Made by a program: the position numbers and the translations under genes. A stretch of 12,566 nucleotides of DNA from AC-32 sp036522595 (GTDB lineage Bacteria > Actinomycetota > Thermoleophilia > Gaiellales > Gaiellaceae), in NCBI GenBank assembly GCA_036522595.1, contig DATDFL010000155.1, forward strand, positions 1 to 12,566, given 5' to 3'. Shown piece by piece: positions 1 through 6,363 of the stretch; the first letter of the stretch is position 1, and every line of letters starts with the position of its first letter. A model generated the notes under the pieces. It was not told the origin of the DNA, did no database searches, and saw only the letters and a program-made list of their open reading frames with translations.

Positions 1-1
1 G

Positions 2-1048
2 AAGGGCGCCGCGGCCTACTTCCGCTACGTGAACGCGAAGGGCGGCGTGAACAAGCGGAAGATCACGTACATCTACAAGGACGACGGGTACGACCCGTCC
101 AAGACGGCGGACGCGACACGCGAGCTCGTCCAGCAGGACAAGGTGTTCGCGATCTTCAACAGCCTCGGCACCGAGCAGAACCTCGCGACGCGCGCCTACC
201 TGAACGCGCTCAAGATCCCGCAGCTCTTCGTCGCGAGCGGCGCGACCACGTTCGGCAAGGACTACAAGCAGTACCCGTGGACGATGGGCTACCAGCCGAA
301 CTACCGCGCCGAGGGGACGATCTACGGGCGCTACGTCGCGAAGACGGCGCCGAAGTCGCGCATCGGCGTCCTCTCCCAGAACGACGACTACGGCAAGGAC
401 CTCCTCGCGGGCCTGCGCAACGGGCTCGGCAAGAGGAAGCTGATCGTCTCGACCCAGAGCTACAACGTCGACGATCCCGACGTCCAGTCGCAGATCGCCA
501 GGCTGAAGTCGGCCAAGGCGAACACGCTGATGCTCTTCGCGACGCCGAAGTTCGCGATTCAGGCCTACCGCTACGCGTACCAGCTCGGCTGGCGGCCGAA
601 GGTCTACATCAACACCGTCTCGAGCGCCTCGAACACCATGGCCTTCGCGCGCCTGGCGTCGAACAAGAAGCAGCTCGAGGGGACGATCTCGATCGTCTTC
701 ATCAAGGATCCCACCGATCCGCGCTGGGCCAAGGACCGCGGGATGAAGCTGTATCGGACGGTCATGAAGAAGTTCAAGGGCACGAACCCGACCGACGTCT
801 ACAACGTCTACGGGATGTCGGTCGCGCACACGTTCGTCGAGGCGCTGAAGAAGGCCGGCAAGAACCCCACGCGCGACTCGATCATGCGCGCGGCCACGCA
901 CCTGAACGTCAAGAACGACCCGTTCCTGCTGCCGGGCGTCGTCGTGCGGACGACTTCGAGCGACCACTTCCCGCTCGACCAGGCCCGCCTCGAGCGGTAC
1001 CACAACGGCCGCTGGCGGTCTTTCGGCGGGCTGTTCCGCGTCAGGTAG
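2..1048 (+). CDS. ABC transporter solute-binding protein, branched-chain amino-acid type (5' truncated)
   Basis: This is the C-terminal 348 residues of a type I periplasmic binding protein (Peripla_BP_6, LivK-like), an extracytoplasmic receptor that hands amino acids or similar small solutes to an ABC importer. The frame is open from base 2, so the signal peptide and roughly the first 50-80 residues lie outside the window; the GTG at 29 is internal. Visible family features are the first-lobe stretch around GTEQNLATRAYLNALKIPQL, followed by VASGATTFGKDYKQYPWTMG, and the second-lobe start RIGVLSQNDDYGKDLLAGL, typical of the fold. The C-terminus is a normal charged/aromatic tail ending in TAG at 1046-1048. 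It converges with the EamA gene and overlaps it by 8 bases. The ligand cannot be told from sequence; members bind Leu/Ile/Val, but also amides, urea or aromatic acids. No permease or ATPase gene is in view. Confidence 0.85.
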   Translation, partial: KGAAAYFRYVNAKGGVNKRKITYIYKDDGYDPSKTADATRELVQQDKVFAIFNSLGTEQNLATRAYLNALKIPQLFVASGATTFGKDYKQYPWTMGYQPNYRAEGTIYGRYVAKTAPKSRIGVLSQNDDYGKDLLAGLRNGLGKRKLIVSTQSYNVDDPDVQSQIARLKSAKANTLMLFATPKFAIQAYRYAYQLGWRPKVYINTVSSASNTMAFARLASNKKQLEGTISIVFIKDPTDPRWAKDRGMKLYRTVMKKFKGTNPTDVYNVYGMSVAHTFVEALKKAGKNPTRDSIMRAATHLNVKNDPFLLPGVVVRTTSSDHFPLDQARLERYHNGRWRSFGGLFRVR

Positions 1049-1958
1049 CGAGCGCCGGCTCGGGAACCTTCACGAGCTCGCGCCTGCGCACCGGCAGCAA
1101 GCTGATTACTGCGACCGTCACGCCGACACCGAGCCACTGCGTCCAGCGAAGCGACGAGTCGAAGACGTAAATCCCGACCAGCGACGCAGTCACCGGGAAC
1201 GCAAGCTCGCCGAGCGCCGCTAGAAGCGCGGGAGTTCGCCGCAGCCCGTAGTAGTAGAGGCCGAGCGCGAACAGCCCCGTGACGAGAGCGAGAACGGCGA
1301 TCCAGAAGCTGTCGTGCGTCCCCGACCAGGCCGCCGCGCCGGCGATCGGCAGGGCGCACGCGCTCGCGACCAGGCCGAACGCGAAGCGGACCGTCGTCAC
1401 GTGCTCGAACCTGAGCCGCCGGCCGAGGAGCCGCCCGAAGACGGTGCCCAGACCCCAGAGCGCGGCGGCCGCGAGCGTTTCGGCGATCGGCGTCAGCCCG
1501 TGCGCATGCGGGTCGAAGGGGTGGGGGAGGGCGATCAGCCAGATCCCGGCGAGCGCGGGCAGCAGGAACCAGGCGAACCCGGGCCGCGGCTGCTCGCGCA
1601 GCACGATCCAGGCGCCGACGACGGCGATCAGCGGCTGCGCCTTCTGGAGCACGACGACGGTGATGAAGTCGCCGTGGAAAAGGGCTTTGGTGAAGAGGAT
1701 CGTCGCGATCGCCGACGCCCCCGCACCGACGGCAACCCCCGCGGCGAAGTAGCCCGGGCCCGCGCGGTAGAGGGCCACCAGCGCGGGGATCAGGAACGGC
1801 AAGGTCAGCAGCACGAGGAACACGTGCTCGCCGAAGACGATCGTGTAGGCCGTGGTCGAGTCGGAGAGCGGTTTGCGGATCAACCCGTCGAGGCCCCACA
1901 TCATCGCGGCGACGCTGACGAGGACGACTCCCGGAATCCTGTCCAGCCTGCGTGCCAT
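1041..1958 (-). CDS. DMT-superfamily (EamA) membrane transporter
   Basis: A 305-residue hydrophobic protein with two tandem EamA domains, predicted to have about ten membrane helices (the first near residues 9-27, MMWGLDGLIRKPL following it). It belongs to the drug/metabolite transporter superfamily, whose members export or import amino acids and metabolites across the plasma membrane. The second repeat starts near ETLAAAALWGLGTVFGRLL and ends in a basic tail. I place the start at ATG 1958 rather than at a codon 30 residues upstream, because the upstream extension would run into lysA and is not hydrophobic, and because a TAGGCT box lies 7 bases before this ATG. It is the last gene of the cupin-lysA-EamA run, 10 bases after the lysA stop. 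A role in lysine or diaminopimelate export is conceivable from context only. The stop overlaps the convergent solute-binding gene. Confidence 0.85.
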   Translation of the reverse strand: MARRLDRIPGVVLVSVAAMMWGLDGLIRKPLSDSTTAYTIVFGEHVFLVLLTLPFLIPALVALYRAGPGYFAAGVAVGAGASAIATILFTKALFHGDFITVVVLQKAQPLIAVVGAWIVLREQPRPGFAWFLLPALAGIWLIALPHPFDPHAHGLTPIAETLAAAALWGLGTVFGRLLGRRLRFEHVTTVRFAFGLVASACALPIAGAAAWSGTHDSFWIAVLALVTGLFALGLYYYGLRRTPALLAALGELAFPVTASLVGIYVFDSSLRWTQWLGVGVTVAVISLLPVRRRELVKVPEPALAT

Positions 1959-1965
1959 CGATTTG

Positions 1966-1971
1966 AGCCTA
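1966..1971 (-). promoter_or_regulatory. Putative -10 box (TAGGCT) for EamA, leaderless type
   Basis: The minus strand reads TAGGCT, then 7 bases, then ATG at 1958. Transcription starting 6-8 bases after the box would begin at the start codon, and there is no Shine-Dalgarno sequence before this ATG. The box contains the lysA stop codon. No good -35 is visible. The same spacing recurs before four other starts in the window. Confidence 0.4.
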
Positions 1972-3246
1972 GCCGCTGGTTTCCTCGTGGCGAAGCACGT
2001 CGTCGATGCTCTCGCGGCGGCGAATGACGCGCGCCTCGCCGCCGGCAACGAGCACCGCGGCCGGGCGTGGGACCGCGTTGTAGTTCGAGCCCATGCCGAG
2101 GGTGTACGCCCCGGTCCCGGGAACCGCGAGGAGATCGCTGCGGCGCGGCTCTGGCAGCTCGACGTGCTCGATCAGGACGTCGCCCGACTCGCAGTGCTTG
2201 CCGCAGACCGTGTATGTCCCGCCCGGCTCCTCGTCCGCGCGGTTGGCGAGCACCACGGTGTAGCGCGCGTCGTAGAGCTGCGGCCGGGGGTTGTCCGACA
2301 TTCCGCCGTCGATCGCCACGTAGGTGGTCGTCTCCGACGCGTGCTTGACGACGCCGACCCGGTACAGCGTCACGCCGGCGCGGCCGACGAGCGAGCGGCC
2401 GGGCTCGAGGATCAGCTGCGGCGGCTGCAGGTCGTGTAACGCCCAAGCCTGCTCGAGCCGATCCCGTAGCGCCCCGACGAAGTCGGCGATCGACGGGGCG
2501 TGGTCGCCTTCGACGTACTCGATCCCGAGTCCGCCGCCGAGGTCGACCACTTCCGGCTGCCAGCCGAGCTCACTGCGGCATTCGTCCGCGAAGCCGCCGA
2601 GCCAGTCGACGCTCGCGTGCGCGGCCTGGGTGTCGACGAGCTGCGAGCCGATGTGCAGATGAAGCCCGCCGACCTCGAGGCCCGCCTCGCGCGCGGCCCG
2701 GACCGCCCCGAGAGCCTGTTCGGGTGGAAGTCCGAACTTGGAGCCGTGGTGCGCGGTGCGAATCGCCGGATGCGTGTCCGCCTCGATCCCGGGCGTAACG
2801 CGCACGAGCACGCGCTCGACTCCGGCCGCCGCCGCGCGCTCGATCTCGTCGGGTGCGTCGAGCACCACGAACCGTGCTACGGACACGGCCGCCGCGCGAA
2901 GCTCCTCGTCGCTCTTGTTGTTTCCGTGCACGACGATTCGCTCGCCGGGAACGCCGGCGCGGAGCGCGAACTCGAGCTCGCCGAGGGTCGAGACGTCGGC
3001 GCCGAGCCCTTCCTCCGCGAGTAGCCGCAGCAGCGCGACATTCGGAAACGCCTTGGTGCCGTACAGGACCAACGCGCCGGGCGCTGCGTCGCGATAGGCG
3101 CGGGCCGCCGCGAGGATCGTCTCCTCGCAGTAGACGACGAGCGGCGTCCCGAACTCGGCCGCGAGCCGCGAGGCAGCAACTCCGCCGATCGAGATCTCGC
3201 CCTCCTCGATTGCGGCGCTGTCGGGGAAGAGCCGCAGCCGCTTCAG
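1969..3246 (-). CDS. lysA: Diaminopimelate decarboxylase (probable CTG start)
   Basis: PLP enzyme that decarboxylates meso-diaminopimelate to L-lysine, the last step of lysine synthesis, in the cytosol. Reading from CTG at 3246 gives 425 residues, normal for LysA. Family residues are all present: PLP lysine K65 in YGTKAFPN, HIGSQ at about 198, the glycine loop GGGLG at about 237, EPGRS at about 281, the active-site cysteine C352 in CESGD, and GAY...MGSNYN at about 379. The start is unusual. The frame is closed by TGA immediately upstream of CTG, and no ATG, GTG or TTG occurs until the TTG at 3072, which would delete the first 58 residues. Those residues look like real LysA (LRLFPDSAAIEEGEISIGG, then FGTPLVVYCEE). 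CTG overlaps the cupin stop as CTGA, with GGTGG about 7 bases upstream, suggesting coupled translation. A sequencing error at the start is the alternative. Confidence 0.92.
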   Translation of the reverse strand: MKRLRLFPDSAAIEEGEISIGGVAASRLAAEFGTPLVVYCEETILAAARAYRDAAPGALVLYGTKAFPNVALLRLLAEEGLGADVSTLGELEFALRAGVPGERIVVHGNNKSDEELRAAAVSVARFVVLDAPDEIERAAAAGVERVLVRVTPGIEADTHPAIRTAHHGSKFGLPPEQALGAVRAAREAGLEVGGLHLHIGSQLVDTQAAHASVDWLGGFADECRSELGWQPEVVDLGGGLGIEYVEGDHAPSIADFVGALRDRLEQAWALHDLQPPQLILEPGRSLVGRAGVTLYRVGVVKHASETTTYVAIDGGMSDNPRPQLYDARYTVVLANRADEEPGGTYTVCGKHCESGDVLIEHVELPEPRRSDLLAVPGTGAYTLGMGSNYNAVPRPAAVLVAGGEARVIRRRESIDDVLRHEETSG

Positions 3247-3632
3247 TCAGTCCACCAGTCCTGCGTCATCGGCCCGTCGCCGGGGCCGGTGCTCGGCGCG
3301 CCGATGGCGAGCACCTCCGCGCCCTCGGGCCCACCCTCGAAGTTGCGCATCGTGTCCTTGTGAATTCGCACGGCGTCCATCGGCTCGAGCTCGATCACCT
3401 CGTCGTCGAGCTTGAGCCGCGCGCTCCCGCTGAGGATCACGTAGACCTCCTCTTGCACGTTGTGTTTGTGGCCGAACGGGACGCGGTAGTTCGGGTCGAC
3501 TCGGAGGTAGCTGAGCCCGGAATTCTCGAGCTCGAGCGGCACCCGCGCGCTGCGGAACTCCATCTCGTTGAGGCCGAACTTGGGCGACTGGTCTTCGACT
3601 TCCTTCAGGTTCAGCTTCGTGTAATTCGCCAT
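3243..3632 (-). CDS. Small single-domain cupin protein
   Basis: A 129-residue cupin (conserved beta-barrel). Motif 1 is clear: G54-H55-K-H57 followed by E61/E62 and G69 (GHKHNVQEEVYVILSG), giving two histidines and a glutamate for a metal. Motif 2 (about residues 84-97, EPMDAVRIHKDTMRN) keeps P, D and N, but the position where the canonical metal-binding histidine falls appears to be Met95, with a histidine four residues earlier. Metal binding is therefore uncertain. The protein ends in the aromatic tail DWWTD. The ATG start is supported by a strong AGGAGG six bases upstream. It is the first gene of a minus-strand operon and its TGA overlaps the probable lysA start. Function is unknown: cupins of this size may be isomerases, dioxygenases or sensors, and the lysA linkage only hints at an amino-acid role. 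Confidence 0.85.
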   Translation of the reverse strand: MANYTKLNLKEVEDQSPKFGLNEMEFRSARVPLELENSGLSYLRVDPNYRVPFGHKHNVQEEVYVILSGSARLKLDDEVIELEPMDAVRIHKDTMRNFEGGPEGAEVLAIGAPSTGPGDGPMTQDWWTD

Positions 3633-3659
3633 TTCGCGCCTCCTGTCGTCGGGAGAGGG

Positions 3660-3665
3660 ATGCTA
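3660..3665 (-). promoter_or_regulatory. Putative -10 box (TAGCAT) for the cupin-lysA-EamA operon
   Basis: On the minus strand TAGCAT lies 27 bases before the cupin ATG, leaving room for a short leader carrying the AGGAGG ribosome site (3639-3644 region). It shares two base pairs with the plus-strand -10 box of the leuS leader. No recognisable -35 is present, as is common in GC-rich actinobacteria. Confidence 0.4.
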
Positions 3666-3669
3666 AAGT
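3664..3669 (+). promoter_or_regulatory. Putative extended -10 box (TGCTAAAGT) for the leuS leader
   Basis: TAAAGT preceded by TGC (extended -10, TGN) sits 8 bases before the ATG of the MQQLLE leader peptide. A start 6-8 bases downstream would give a transcript beginning at or within two bases of that ATG, i.e. a leaderless peptide. The -35 region is poor. Confidence 0.5.
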
Positions 3670-3677
3670 CCGCGAGG

Positions 3678-3698
3678 ATGCAGCAGCTTCTCGAGTAG
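3678..3698 (+). CDS. Leucine-rich leader peptide MQQLLE upstream of leuS
   Basis: Six codons, ATG CAG CAG CTT CTC GAG TAG, with two adjacent Leu codons out of six residues. CTT is a codon that should be scarce in such GC-rich DNA, which is typical of attenuator peptides. There is no usable Shine-Dalgarno (the GAGG touches the ATG), but the -10 box 8 bases upstream fits a leaderless start. It lies 85 bases before leuS and is followed by a hairpin and a true terminator. I infer that ribosome stalling at the Leu codons senses charged tRNA-Leu. It is too short to be called by gene finders and has no homology support from here. Confidence 0.6.
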   Translation: MQQLLE

Positions 3699-3702
3699 CG
3701 CA

Positions 3703-3735
3703 GGAAGCGAACGCGGCGAGGGCCGCGCAGCTTCC
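3703..3735 (+). promoter_or_regulatory. Attenuator hairpin (candidate antiterminator) in the leuS leader
   Basis: GGAAGC (3703-3708) pairs with GCTTCC (3730-3735), and inside it CGCGGC (3712-3717) pairs with GCCGCG (3722-3727) around a GAGG loop: 12 base pairs with one small internal loop. The 5' arm can instead pair with GCTTC at 3686-3690, which overlaps the leader peptide's Leu codons; GCAGCTTC occurs at both 3683 and 3727. The GAGG loop is complementary to CCTC in the 5' arm of the terminator (3742-3745). A ribosome on the leader UAG would cover the 5' arm. The regulatory role is inferred. Confidence 0.55.
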
Positions 3736-3739
3736 ACAC

Positions 3740-3765
3740 GACCTCTCGGAACGAGAGGTCTTTTT
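3740..3765 (+). terminator. Intrinsic terminator in the leuS leader
   Basis: GACCTCTCG (3740-3748), GAA loop, CGAGAGGTC (3752-3760): a perfect 9-bp stem followed by five T residues (3761-3765). It lies between the leader peptide and leuS, ending only 17 bases before the leuS ATG, on the strand that is transcribed into leuS. It cannot end an upstream gene because the flanking cupin is divergent, so conditional termination of leuS is the natural reading. Confidence 0.85.
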
Positions 3766-3782
3766 GTATCTGGAGGCAGACG

Positions 3783-6164
3783 ATGGAGAAGTACGAACCG
3801 CAGGCAATCGAGGCGAAGTGGCAGCAGGTCTGGGAGGCCGAGCGCGCCTTCTACACGGATGACCCCGAGCCGGGCGAAGAGCGCGAGAAGTTCTACATGC
3901 TCGAGATGCTCCCCTACCCGTCCGGCGACCTGCACATGGGCCACGTTTTGAACTACACGCTGGGCGACGTCCTGACCCACTTCCGCCGGCGCCAGGGGCT
4001 GCGGGTGCTGCGGCCGATGGGCTGGGACTCGTTCGGCCTGCCCGCCGAGAACGCTGCGATCAGGGAGGGCGGCCACCCGCGCGAGATCACCGAGCGGAAC
4101 ATCACCAACATCGTGCGCCAGATGCGCCGGCTCGGCTGGGCGATCGACTGGGACCGCGTGATCGCGGCGCACGACCCGGCCTTCTACCGCTGGACGCAGT
4201 GGCTGTTCCTACGCTTCCTCGAGAAAGGGCTCGCGTACCGGAAGGAGTCACCGGTCAACTGGTGCCCGAACGACCAGACGGTGCTCGCGAACGAGCAGGT
4301 GATCGACGGGCGCTGCGAGCGCTGCGGGGCCGTCGTCGAGGCGCGGAAGATGGAGCAGTGGTTCTTTCGGATCACGGCGTACGCGGACGCGCTGCTGGGG
4401 GATCACGCGCTGATCGACTGGCCCGACCGCACGATCACGATCCAGCGGAACTGGATCGGGCGCTCGGAGGGCGCGGAGCTGCTGTTTCGGATCGGGGAGC
4501 TGGACGTGGACGTGGAGGCATTCACGACGCGCCCGGACACGGTCTTCGGCGCGACGTTCTTCGTCCTGGCGCCCGAGCATCCGGTGGTCGACACGATGAT
4601 CGAGCGCTCGCCGAACGGCCGCGAGATCGGCGAGTACGTGCGCCAGGTGATGGCGCGGCGGGGCGAGGAGCGGGCCGGCGCGGCGGAGAAGACCGGGGTC
4701 TTCACCGGCTTCACGGCGACGAACCCGGCTACGGGCGAGGAGATTCCGGTCTGGGTCGCCGAGTACGTGCTGATGGAGTACGGGACCGGCGCGATCATGT
4801 GCGTTCCCGGGCACGACGAGCGCGACCGGGAGTTCGCCGAGCGGTTCGCGCTGCCGGTGCGCGAGGTCGTCGACGAGGAGGCCGGCTTGCTGGTCGAGTC
4901 GGGTGACTTCTCGGGGCAGACGGTCGAGGATGGGAAGAAGGCGATCGTCGAGTGGCTGGGCTCGCTGGGGCGCGGGCGTCCCGCGGTGAGCTTCCGGCTG
5001 CGTGACTGGAGCTTCTCGCGGCAGCGGTACTGGGGTGCGCCGATCCCGATCGTCTACTGCGGGAAGTGCGGGATGGTGCCCGTGCCGGACGACGACCTGC
5101 CGGTGCTGCTCCCGGAGCTGGAGGACTACCGGCCGAAGGGCAAGCCGCCGTTGGCCGCCAACGAGGAGTGGCTGAACGTGGAGTGCCCCTCGTGCGGTGG
5201 GCCGGGGCAGCGCGAGGCAGACACGATGGACACGTTCGTCGATTCCGCCTGGTATTTCCTGCGCTACTGCGACCCGCTGAACGAGAAGGCGCCGTTCTCG
5301 CGCGAGCTCGTCGATTTCTGGATGCCGGTCGACCAGTACGTGGGCGGGATCGACCACGCGACGGGGCACCTGCTCTACTCGCGCTTCTTCGTCAAGGTGC
5401 TGAACGAGCTCGGGATGGTCGGCTTCCGCGAGCCGTTCGCGCGGCTGTTCCATCAAGGCTGGGTTCGCCAGGGCGGAACGAAGATGTCCAAGTCGCGCGG
5501 GAACGTGACCGCGCCCGATCAGCTGGCGGACATGTACGGGGCGGACGCGGTGCGGCTGTACATCCTGTTCGTCGGGCCTGCGGATCAGGACATGGACTGG
5601 ACCGAGGAAGGCGTGGAGGGGATCGCGCGCTTCCTGCGGCGGCTGTGGCGGATCGTGCACGAGGCGGCCGGGGCCGCTGAGGGTTCCGTGGACGAGGGGC
5701 CGCTCGTGCGGAAGGCGCACGAGACGATTGCGAAGGTGACCGACGACATCGGGCGGCGCTTCGTGTTCAACACCCCGATCGCCGCGGTGATGGAGCTGGT
5801 CAACGAGCTGGGGCGCGATCCGGCTGAGCCTGGCGCGCGGTTTGCCGCGGAGACGGCAGTGTCGCTGATCCAGCCCTACGCGCCGCACATCGCCGAGGAG
5901 CTGTGGGGTGCGTTGGGACACGAGCGGCTCTGGGAGCAGCCGTGGCCGGTCGCGGACGAGTCGAAGCTGGAGCGGGAGGCGTTCGAGCTCGTGATCCAGG
6001 TGAACGGCCGGGTACGCGACCGCGTCGAGGCATCGGTGGGCGAGTCCGAGTCGGAGCTGGTCGAGCGCGCGCTCGGTTCGGCGCGGGTGCAGGCGCACCT
6101 GGACGGCAAAGAGGTGCGCCAGACGATCGTGGTCCCGGGCCGCCTCGTGAACCTGGTCGTCTAG
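3783..6164 (+). CDS. leuS: Leucyl-tRNA synthetase
   Basis: Class I aminoacyl-tRNA synthetase charging tRNA-Leu with leucine in the cytosol; 793 residues, complete. Catalytic signatures are HMGH (51-54) and KMSKS (567-571). The CP1 editing domain that hydrolyses mischarged tRNA is intact: RNWIGRSEGAE, the T248-T249-R-P-D252 motif, and GTGAIMCVPGHDERD with aspartates at about 345 and 348. Zinc-type cysteines occur at 161/178/181 and at 426/429 with 468/471. The stretch before KMSKS is only FHQGWVRQGGT, so the leucine-specific insert of the E. coli enzyme is absent, as in Bacillus-type LeuRS; this explains the shorter length. The C-terminus VPGRLVNLVV is the usual family ending. ATG 3783 has GGAGG six bases upstream. 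It is single in its transcription unit as far as visible and is preceded by the attenuator-like leader. Confidence 0.98.
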   Translation: MEKYEPQAIEAKWQQVWEAERAFYTDDPEPGEEREKFYMLEMLPYPSGDLHMGHVLNYTLGDVLTHFRRRQGLRVLRPMGWDSFGLPAENAAIREGGHPREITERNITNIVRQMRRLGWAIDWDRVIAAHDPAFYRWTQWLFLRFLEKGLAYRKESPVNWCPNDQTVLANEQVIDGRCERCGAVVEARKMEQWFFRITAYADALLGDHALIDWPDRTITIQRNWIGRSEGAELLFRIGELDVDVEAFTTRPDTVFGATFFVLAPEHPVVDTMIERSPNGREIGEYVRQVMARRGEERAGAAEKTGVFTGFTATNPATGEEIPVWVAEYVLMEYGTGAIMCVPGHDERDREFAERFALPVREVVDEEAGLLVESGDFSGQTVEDGKKAIVEWLGSLGRGRPAVSFRLRDWSFSRQRYWGAPIPIVYCGKCGMVPVPDDDLPVLLPELEDYRPKGKPPLAANEEWLNVECPSCGGPGQREADTMDTFVDSAWYFLRYCDPLNEKAPFSRELVDFWMPVDQYVGGIDHATGHLLYSRFFVKVLNELGMVGFREPFARLFHQGWVRQGGTKMSKSRGNVTAPDQLADMYGADAVRLYILFVGPADQDMDWTEEGVEGIARFLRRLWRIVHEAAGAAEGSVDEGPLVRKAHETIAKVTDDIGRRFVFNTPIAAVMELVNELGRDPAEPGARFAAETAVSLIQPYAPHIAEELWGALGHERLWEQPWPVADESKLEREAFELVIQVNGRVRDRVEASVGESESELVERALGSARVQAHLDGKEVRQTIVVPGRLVNLVV

Positions 6165-6189
6165 GGGGCGGGGCCCTCACTCAGGTTCA

Positions 6190-6214
6190 CGCGCGCGCCA
6201 CGCGCCCGCGCGCG
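6190..6214 (+). terminator. GC-only hairpin after leuS, possible U-less terminator
   Basis: CGCGCGCG at 6190-6197 and at 6207-6214 can form an 8-bp stem around a 9-base loop, 25 bases after the leuS stop. No T-tract follows, so it is not a classical intrinsic terminator; alternating GC of this kind may also arise by chance in such DNA. Confidence 0.25.
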
Positions 6215-6260
6215 AATTCCCCTGGGTGGGAGGGGGATTGGGACGGTACCGCTCAAATCG

Positions 6261-6287
6261 CACGAAAGCGTCACGAGTCTGTGCCGA
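6261..6287 (-). repeat. 27-base element, copy A (inverted)
   Basis: Read on the minus strand: TCGGCACA, 3 bases, TCGTGAC, 5 bases, CGTG. It has the same arm spacing as copies B (6312-6338) and C (9702-9728); I count 20 of 27 bases identical to C and 18 of 27 to B. It lies head to head with B upstream of comEA. The role is unknown; a protein-binding site is the simplest guess. Confidence 0.5.
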
Positions 6288-6321
6288 TTCCGCGCCAACT
6301 TCGGCGCACTTTCGGCACAGA
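6278..6321. repeat. Nested 44-base dyad upstream of comEA
   Basis: TCTGTGCCGA (6278-6287) is perfectly inverted as TCGGCACAGA (6312-6321). Inside, GCGCC (6292-6296) and GGCGC (6303-6307) form a second inverted pair around AACTTC. The two are separated by 4 bases on each side, so the structure is fully symmetric about 6299/6300. No T-run follows, which argues against a terminator. An operator for a dimeric or tetrameric regulator, or a hairpin in the comEA leader RNA, would both fit. Confidence 0.55.
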
Positions 6322-6338
6322 GCGGTCACAGACACGTG
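6312..6338 (+). repeat. 27-base element, copy B
   Basis: TCGGCACA, 3 bases, CGGTCAC, 5 bases, CGTG, ending 25 bases before the comEA ATG. With five more bases on the 5' side (CACTT, 6307-6311) it matches copy C at 26 of 32 positions with no gaps. It also contains GTCAC (6325-6329) inverted as GTGAC (6336-6340). Its position close to comEA, which lacks a clear TANNNT box or ribosome site, suggests a role in comEA expression. Confidence 0.55.
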
Positions 6339-6363
6339 ACACCTCCTTCGGCACGCTCGGGAC

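Noticed and set aside
3072..3074. TTG near 3072 as the lysA start
   Set aside because: It would delete about 58 residues that read as genuine LysA N-terminus and leave a 174-base gap after the cupin gene; the CTG at 3246 gives a full-length enzyme.
3660..3782. T-box riboswitch before leuS
   Set aside because: The region from promoter to ATG is about 110 bases, too short for a stem I plus antiterminator, and no T-box core sequence (GGTGGNACCGCG type) is present; the Leu-codon peptide explains the terminator better.
4248..6098. 616-codon open frame on the minus strand opposite leuS
   Set aside because: It is a shadow of leuS: the protein is a low-complexity Arg/Leu/His/Pro mix with no family features, as expected opposite a high-GC gene.
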